Positions 7,138 to 11,759 of a stretch of DNA of 14,505 bases are shown here, piece after piece (positions within the stretch are counted from its first letter, which is position 1; each line of letters opens with the position of its first letter). The position numbers and the translations under genes are program-made. This DNA comes from CAZEQJ01 sp964514385 (lineage in GTDB: Bacteria > Bacteroidota > Bacteroidia > Cytophagales > Cyclobacteriaceae): the NCBI GenBank assembly GCA_964514385.1, contig CAZEQJ010000058.1, positions 1-14,505 of the forward strand, written 5' to 3'. The notes beneath the pieces are model-generated. The model saw only the letters and a list, made by a program, of their open reading frames with translations, was not told where the DNA came from and searched no databases.

Positions 7138-7237
7138 NNNNNNNNNNNNNNNNNNNNNNNNNNNNNNNNNNNNNNNNNNNNNNNNNNNNNNNNNNNNNNN
7201 NNNNNNNNNNNNNNNNNNNNNNNNNNNNNNNNNNNNN
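7138..7237. other. Assembly gap of 100 N
   Basis: Exactly 100 undetermined bases. The left flank ends CTCCTA and the right flank starts CGGGCTACCTG; joined, they recreate the sequence found intact at 6935-6951 in unit 1. The gap is therefore a size-unknown placeholder inside the repeat, and any open frame drawn across it is meaningless. Confidence 0.97.
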
Positions 7238-7487
7238 CGGGCTACCTGTTGCTTAAAACTTAATATCATCCTAAATAGCTGTCCGCTCAGATTCATCCGG
7301 AATAGCCCTCATGCAAAACCCTTTCCGATTAACCTTTTTCATTCCGTCCTCCGGGGGCTCCACGGCTCGCTTCGCCTCTTTACCCTCGACACGCCCCGAC
7401 CTAAACCTATTCTGAAGGGTTAAAAAAATCTGGAGTGGTTTTCTGCCCTTAGCCACCATTGTATTCCTCACCAAACCTAAAATCTGT

Positions 7488-7495
7488 TACCTTTG
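7488..7495 (+). promoter_or_regulatory. Putative -7 box of the ABC-F gene
   Basis: TACCTTTG matches TAnnTTTG and ends 19 bp before the ATG at 7515. The nearest upstream TTG (7459-7461) is 26 bp away, longer than usual, so the -33 half is unconvincing. The intervening 7376-7487 holds no other feature that I recognise. Confidence 0.5.
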
Positions 7496-7514
7496 CCGCC
7501 TCATACAAGATATT

Positions 7515-9128
7515 ATGATTACAGCTCAGAATATTTCACTCGCCTATGGAAAACGGGTGCTCTTCGATGATGTCAACATCAAGTTTACCGGCAACAACTG
7601 TTATGGTGTAATTGGTGCCAACGGAGCAGGAAAATCAACATTTTTAAAAATCCTGTCAGGTGATGTTGACCCCAACTCCGGCAAAGTTACACTCGACCCC
7701 GGCAAGCGTATGGCTGTGCTGAAACAAAATCATAATGAATATAATGAAAATACTGTACTGGATACGGTAATGATGGGCCACCATATCCTTTGGTCCCTTA
7801 TGAAAGAGAAAGAAGCCATTTATATGAAACCCGACTTCTCAGAAGAGGATGGAATAAAGGCCTCCGAACTTGAACAAAAATTTGGGGAGATGGGCGGCTA
7901 TACTGCCGAATCTGATGCTGCTGCACTGCTCAGTGGCCTGGGCATATCAGAGGAACTTCATTACAGCCTTGTGCAGGATTTGAATGGTAGCCAAAAAGTA
8001 AGGGTCCTGCTGGCACAAACGCTATTCGGAAATCCTGATCTGCTAATTCTGGATGAGCCCACCAACGACCTTGACCTTCAGACAATCAGCTGGCTGGAGG
8101 ATTTTCTTCTTGATTTTAAAAATACAGTTATTGTCGTATCACACGACCGCCATTTTCTGGATACGATCTGCACGAATATCGTAGATATTGATTTTGGTCA
8201 GATTAAACTTTATACCGGAAACTACAGCTTCTGGTATCAGTCCAGCCAGCTGGCGTTAGCACAGCGTAATGCTGCAAACAAAAAAGCCGAAGATAAAAAG
8301 AAAGAACTGCAGGAATTCATATCCCGTTTTTCTGCGAATGCGTCAAAATCAAAACAAGCTACCAGCCGGCGTAAACTACTGGATAAGATCAATATTGAGG
8401 ATATTCAACCGTCCAACAGACGCTATCCGGCTATTATTTTTCAGCAAACCAGACCCGCAGGAGATCAGGTGCTAGAAATTAACGGCCTGAGTAAGGCCAC
8501 AGCTGAAAAAACGCTTTTCAGCGATGTGAACATATTCGTCAACCGAGGAGACAAGATCGCTGTTCTCAGTAATGACAGCAGTGCCAATACTGCCTTTTTT
8601 AAGGTTCTGATGGGGGAGGAAAAAGCAGATGCGGGATCCTTTAAATTTGGCCAGACGATTACCACCTCTTACCTGCCCAATGACAACTCTGCTTATTTCA
8701 ATACGGATGAAAATCTTATCGACTGGCTGAGGAAATTTTCAACGGGTGCAACCGATGATGTTTTCATCAGAGGGTTTCTCGGCAAAATGCTATTCTCCGG
8801 TGAAGATGTATTCAAAAAAGCCAATGTGCTTTCCGGAGGAGAAAAAGTGCGGTGCATGATATCCAGGATGATGCTGGCACAGGCCAACCTTTTGATTATT
8901 GATGAGCCCACCAATCACCTCGACCTGGAATCTATACAATCATTCAATAATGCGCTCAAGGATTTCCCCGGCACAGTACTGTTTTCATCGCATGACCACG
9001 AATTTACGCATACTGTAGCCAACCGAATTCTTGAAATAGGCCCAAAAGGCTTTCTGGACAAGCTCAGTACCTATGACGACTATATCAATAATGAAAAATG
9101 GATGGAGGAGCGAAAGATTATATACTAA
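7515..9128 (+). CDS. ABC-F family ATPase, YkpA/YbiT type
   Basis: Soluble ribosome-associated ABC-F protein with two ATP-binding domains and no membrane segment, 537 residues, normal for the family. NBD1 has Walker A GANGAGKST (34-42), signature-like LNGSQ (156-160), Walker B LLILDEP (176-182) and switch SHDRHF (209-214). The charged interdomain linker contains SRFSANASKSKQATSR (270-285), characteristic of the YbiT/YkpA branch. NBD2 has a degenerate Walker A, LSNDSSANTA (351-360), lacking the G-K-S/T core, but a canonical LSGGEKVR (439-446), Walker B IIDEP (461-465) and SSHDHEF (491-497). The overall wording resembles B. subtilis YkpA closely. Members act on translating ribosomes; an antibiotic-resistance role is not indicated. 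No SD sequence precedes the ATG, as usual in Bacteroidota. Confidence 0.93.
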   Translation: MITAQNISLAYGKRVLFDDVNIKFTGNNCYGVIGANGAGKSTFLKILSGDVDPNSGKVTLDPGKRMAVLKQNHNEYNENTVLDTVMMGHHILWSLMKEKEAIYMKPDFSEEDGIKASELEQKFGEMGGYTAESDAAALLSGLGISEELHYSLVQDLNGSQKVRVLLAQTLFGNPDLLILDEPTNDLDLQTISWLEDFLLDFKNTVIVVSHDRHFLDTICTNIVDIDFGQIKLYTGNYSFWYQSSQLALAQRNAANKKAEDKKKELQEFISRFSANASKSKQATSRRKLLDKINIEDIQPSNRRYPAIIFQQTRPAGDQVLEINGLSKATAEKTLFSDVNIFVNRGDKIAVLSNDSSANTAFFKVLMGEEKADAGSFKFGQTITTSYLPNDNSAYFNTDENLIDWLRKFSTGATDDVFIRGFLGKMLFSGEDVFKKANVLSGGEKVRCMISRMMLAQANLLIIDEPTNHLDLESIQSFNNALKDFPGTVLFSSHDHEFTHTVANRILEIGPKGFLDKLSTYDDYINNEKWMEERKIIY

Positions 9129-9301
9129 GGTTTAGTCACGTATAGGAATCCTTTTGCAGTTGCTGTATTGACTGTAAAAAGCTCATTAGGCTGTTTTGAG
9201 CCAAAGAATTACTCTAACAACACCTATATGCTATTTATAAATAAATGGTACATGGGTAATTAAGGCACTTCATTCGGAAAAATTCAAATTTTTACTCTAC
9301 C
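9129..9301. other. Intergenic region after the ABC-F gene
   Basis: AT-rich stretch with no coding frame I can support. GGCT and AGCC around 9189-9202 could form a small hairpin, but no T-run follows, so no terminator is called. Confidence 0.4.
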
Positions 9302-9309
9302 TAGATTTG
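9302..9309 (+). promoter_or_regulatory. Putative -7 box of the 71-residue ORF
   Basis: TAGATTTG matches the Bacteroidota -7 consensus and lies 23 bp before the ATG at 9333. No TTG is present at the right -33 distance. Confidence 0.45.
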
Positions 9310-9332
9310 CAGCGTACCAAATCAATTTGTTT

Positions 9333-9548
9333 ATGGATTATGTATATCTGCAAAACATAAAGAAATCCGCCGACGGGTGTAACTTCAGTACCTATACGTA
9401 TTTTTATTATATTCAGGGTGGGTTCCGGTTCCGCAACGATCTTTGGCGTTTGTACCATGAAGACCTGAGTGTTATGGATCTTCTTATCCGCGAAAATGAC
9501 ACCATTACGATGGAGGAGAATACCTGTGTGCTGAGGCAGTCAGCCTGA
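9333..9548 (+). CDS. Hypothetical 71-residue protein
   Basis: I do not recognise this protein. It begins MDYVYLQNIKKSADG, is rich in aromatic residues (NFSTYTYFYYIQGGFRFRND), and ends with an acidic stretch (RENDTITMEEN) and LRQSA. It has no signal peptide, membrane segment or obvious domain and contains two cysteines. The frame extends to a TTG at 9327, but the ATG at 9333 is the natural start. Support for a real gene is a perfect -7 box 23 bp upstream, varied codon use like that of its neighbours, and the absence of any competing frame. No terminator follows. It could still be a chance ORF. Confidence 0.55.
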   Translation: MDYVYLQNIKKSADGCNFSTYTYFYYIQGGFRFRNDLWRLYHEDLSVMDLLIRENDTITMEENTCVLRQSA

Positions 9549-9729
9549 CAAAAGATATTTTATTTTTAAGCGGCTTAGGGCCCCGGTCGGGTTATGAATA
9601 AAACTGGTCACCACCTTCATATCAAAATAGATTGAAAAGGTGTAGGTAGGATGGTCTTGGCTGATAGAGAGCTGATATCAAAGCTAAAATTTATCATCCT
9701 TTCAAATGATTCAAATAAGAGGGTATCAA
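9549..9729. other. Intergenic region upstream of gapA promoter
   Basis: No supported gene. A frame open from 9651 joins the GAPDH frame, but it spans the gapA promoter and its residues do not resemble GAPDH, so it is treated as non-coding. No clear hairpin terminator is seen. Confidence 0.5.
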
Positions 9730-9759
9730 TTGCATATACAATCTCGTATACTACTTTTG
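9730..9759 (+). promoter_or_regulatory. Bacteroidota-type promoter of gapA
   Basis: TTG (9730-9732), a 19-bp spacer and TACTTTTG (9752-9759) fit the Bacteroidota consensus well. Transcription would start near 9764-9767, giving a leader of about 30 nt before the ATG at 9795. This position rules out translation starts upstream of it. Confidence 0.8.
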
Positions 9760-9794
9760 TAACTCAAATTCATAACCTAATAAATCGTATAGCC

Positions 9795-10781
9795 ATGACT
9801 AAAATTGCTATTAATGGTTTTGGCCGGATAGGCCGACTTACTTTCCGCGCACTGCTTGACAAGAATAATGTAGAAGTAGTTGCCATCAATGACCTTACAG
9901 ATACGCATACACTTGCTCACTTACTCAAGCGGGATTCAGTTCACGGTAGTTTTCCGGGTACTGTCGAAGCTACAGATGATACCCTCATTGTAAATGGGAA
10001 AACCATCCGGGTGCTGGCAGAAAGAGATCCGGCAGCATTGCCATGGAAGGATCATGGTGTAGAAATCGTACTGGAATCTACCGGACGCTTCGTAGACGAG
10101 GCCGGAGCCGGAAAACACCTGACAGCCGGAGCAAAGCGTGTTATTATCTCTGCTCCTGCCAAAGGTAACATACCTACAGTAGTACTTGGGGTCAATGACG
10201 ATACTATGACCGGAGACGAAACGATCATCTCCAACGCTTCATGTACTACCAACTGCCTTGCACCGATGGCTAAGGTGCTGCATGAAAACTTTGGTATTGT
10301 GAAAGGATATATCACAACCGTTCACGCATACACAGCTGACCAGAATATCCAGGATGCTCCTCACAAAGATTTACGTCGTGCCCGCGCTGCAGCAGTCAAC
10401 ATCGTTCCTACCACTACCGGTGCTGCCAAGGCTGTAGGCCTGGTATTGCCTGATCTTAAGGGTAAGCTGGACGGTAATGCTGTACGTGTACCTACCCCTG
10501 ACGGATCACTTACTGACCTGGTGGCAGAATTGAGCCGTGAAGTAACAGCAGAGGAAATCAACGCTGCGATGAAAGCAGCCTCAGAAGGCCCATTGAAAGG
10601 TATCCTGGAATTCTCCACGGAGCCCTTGGTATCATCTGATATTATCGGCAACCCTCATTCATCCATATTTGACTCACTGATGACATCAACAAACGGAACA
10701 TTAGTGAAATGTGTGAGCTGGTACGATAATGAAGCAGGTTATTCGCACAGAACAGCAGATCTTATTGCCAGACTTGCCTGA
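9795..10781 (+). CDS. gapA: Type I glyceraldehyde-3-phosphate dehydrogenase
   Basis: Cytoplasmic glycolytic enzyme that converts glyceraldehyde-3-phosphate, NAD+ and phosphate to 1,3-bisphosphoglycerate. From the ATG at 9795 it has 328 residues, the usual size. It opens with MTKIAINGFGRIGR, the Rossmann GxGxxG motif. D33 at the end of the second strand favours NAD+. The catalytic Cys150 lies in SNASCTTNCLAP and the partner His177 in TTVHAYTADQ. The C-terminal KCVSWYDNEAGYSHR is canonical. The same frame is open back to 9651, but those 48 codons match nothing in GAPDH and include the promoter, so the short start is right. It is a single-gene unit with its own promoter and terminator. Confidence 0.98.
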   Translation: MTKIAINGFGRIGRLTFRALLDKNNVEVVAINDLTDTHTLAHLLKRDSVHGSFPGTVEATDDTLIVNGKTIRVLAERDPAALPWKDHGVEIVLESTGRFVDEAGAGKHLTAGAKRVIISAPAKGNIPTVVLGVNDDTMTGDETIISNASCTTNCLAPMAKVLHENFGIVKGYITTVHAYTADQNIQDAPHKDLRRARAAAVNIVPTTTGAAKAVGLVLPDLKGKLDGNAVRVPTPDGSLTDLVAELSREVTAEEINAAMKAASEGPLKGILEFSTEPLVSSDIIGNPHSSIFDSLMTSTNGTLVKCVSWYDNEAGYSHRTADLIARLA

Positions 10782-10802
10782 CAAAAAGCTCGATAACATA
10801 AG

Positions 10803-10831
10803 AAAGCCCGGCAATCACCGGGCTTTTTTTT
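10803..10831. terminator. Bidirectional terminator between gapA and the FKBP-like gene
   Basis: Stem AAAGCCCGG (10803-10811) and CCGGGCTTT (10818-10826) with a CAATCA loop and a T-run to 10831. It begins 21 bp after the gapA stop. The convergent gene's TAA (10830-10832) overlaps the T-run, and the A-rich left side gives some U's on the minus strand. Confidence 0.9.
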
Positions 10832-11639
10832 ATTGTTGAGACTGCTGATAGGCAGCACGTTTTTGCTGCATGAAGGCGGTCAACTGAGGATTTTGACTGT
10901 CAATCCCATCCATATAGGTTAGGGCCTCCTCCAGCTTTTCCTGGCCTTCGAGTGACATGATGTGGATGTATTGAAAAGGTGAAGGATCCCAGCCATTATC
11001 TATGGCTTCTTTTTCAAAAGCTAAACTGGCTTTCTCTGCACCGGTGAGGTTTTGGCTTACCATCAGATTTTGAAGCACAGTGTATAATATCTGCTCATCT
11101 GCATGGTACCCTTCCATGTCTTCGTCAGATAGTTGCTGATAAAATTCAAGTGCCGCATCAATATCCTCTGCTGCTATGAGAGCCTCCAGGGTATCGCTGA
11201 TTACAATTTTAGGTTCAGAAACATATCTTACCGTCAACGGATTGTAGATCAGAGACGACTTTGCCGGGATGCCCGGCCGGCCAGCTTCACCATAAGCAAT
11301 CTGGTAAGGCAACACTGCACCTACTACATCGCCTTCTCTCAAATAATCGTGCAATTCAGTAAAGCCCTCAATAAGCGGAGTGTTTTGATGTATGAATGTG
11401 AACATGGAATCTTCCGACTCATATGTATCCCAGATAAGTGAATCTTTGATGTACAGTTCAGTAATCACCGACACTTCACTGCCAGGTTCAATTTGCCTGC
11501 CTTCACCCTTTTCGATAAAGAAATATTTCAACCCACTCTCAGTGGTAATGGTATCGTAAGTAGCTTCTGCGTTTTTTGAGCTCTGTGTGCAAGCCGATAA
11601 CGCCAATACAATACATAATGAGTAAATAAGAAATCGCAT
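10830..11639 (-). CDS. FKBP-like lipoprotein
   Basis: Likely envelope lipoprotein with a peptidyl-prolyl isomerase fold. I place the start at the ATG at 11639 (269 residues) because it gives a clean signal, MRFLIYSLCIVLALSAC, with the lipidated Cys at 17; the frame extends 11 residues further to 11672 but would put charged residues ahead of the signal. An FKBP-type domain spans about 36-141: GLKYFFIEKGEG, DSLIWDTY (where GTVFDSSY is usual), PLIEGFTELHDYLREGD and AYGEAGRPGIPAKSSLIYNP. The substitutions at the usual Phe/Asp and IPPN positions leave isomerase activity uncertain. The C-terminal 120 residues (about 150-269) look helical, perhaps TPR-like, and end in a Gln-rich tail. It is convergent with gapA. 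No perfect -7 box was found upstream. Confidence 0.8.
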   Translation of the reverse strand: MRFLIYSLCIVLALSACTQSSKNAEATYDTITTESGLKYFFIEKGEGRQIEPGSEVSVITELYIKDSLIWDTYESEDSMFTFIHQNTPLIEGFTELHDYLREGDVVGAVLPYQIAYGEAGRPGIPAKSSLIYNPLTVRYVSEPKIVISDTLEALIAAEDIDAALEFYQQLSDEDMEGYHADEQILYTVLQNLMVSQNLTGAEKASLAFEKEAIDNGWDPSPFQYIHIMSLEGQEKLEEALTYMDGIDSQNPQLTAFMQQKRAAYQQSQQ

Positions 11640-11706
11640 AATTCGGAACTTAGTGAGCTCGAAGCTAGGCAAATTTGAGACAGTATCACATTCAATCTTA
11701 CATCAT

Positions 11707-11739
11707 TTTGCTTGAAGGGTTCGTTTTAAGGTATATTTG
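11707..11739 (+). promoter_or_regulatory. Bacteroidota-type promoter of the TPR protein gene
   Basis: TTTG (11707-11710), a 21-bp spacer and TATATTTG (11732-11739) match the consensus. A second TTG at 11712-11714 gives a 17-bp spacer. The -7 box ends 20 bp before the ATG at 11760. Confidence 0.75.
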
Positions 11740-11759
11740 TTGAGTTACAACAGGTTGTT

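Larger units (their letters stand above)
6848..7375. repeat. 196-bp tandem repeat array broken by an assembly gap
   Basis: Unit 1 runs 6848-7043 and unit 2 runs 7044-7339 (196 bp once the 100 N are removed). A third partial copy starts at 7340 and diverges after about 7375. Units share CATTCCGCCCTCCGGGGG at the start, a perfect inverted repeat in the middle, CTCCTACGGGCTACCTGTTG, and ATGCAAAACCCTTTCC near the end. The first halves of units 1 and 2 differ at one base and the second halves at several, so the copies are genuinely diverged. The array begins directly at the T-run of the tRNA-Glu terminator and ends about 140 bp before the ABC-F gene. I see no convincing protein gene in it. Confidence 0.9.

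Noticed and set aside
6804..7237. Integrative element with att sites at tRNA-Glu
   Set aside because: Short direct repeats of the tRNA 3' end exist, but no integrase or cargo gene lies between them. Kept only as a hypothesis for the origin of the array.
7015..7263. Open frame running through the N gap
   Set aside because: It is held open by undetermined bases and lies in the tandem repeat.
6848..7375. CRISPR array
   Set aside because: The period is 196 bp with the whole unit repeated; there are no short repeats with unique spacers and no cas genes.
7515..9128. Antibiotic-resistance ABC-F protein
   Set aside because: The linker and overall sequence follow the YkpA/YbiT housekeeping branch and not the known ribosome-protection groups.
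9189..9202. Hairpin GGCT/AGCC as ABC-F terminator
   Set aside because: Only a 4-bp stem and no T-run on the plus strand.
11133..11441. Plus-strand 102-codon frame
   Set aside because: Antisense to the FKBP-like domain, no recognisable features.
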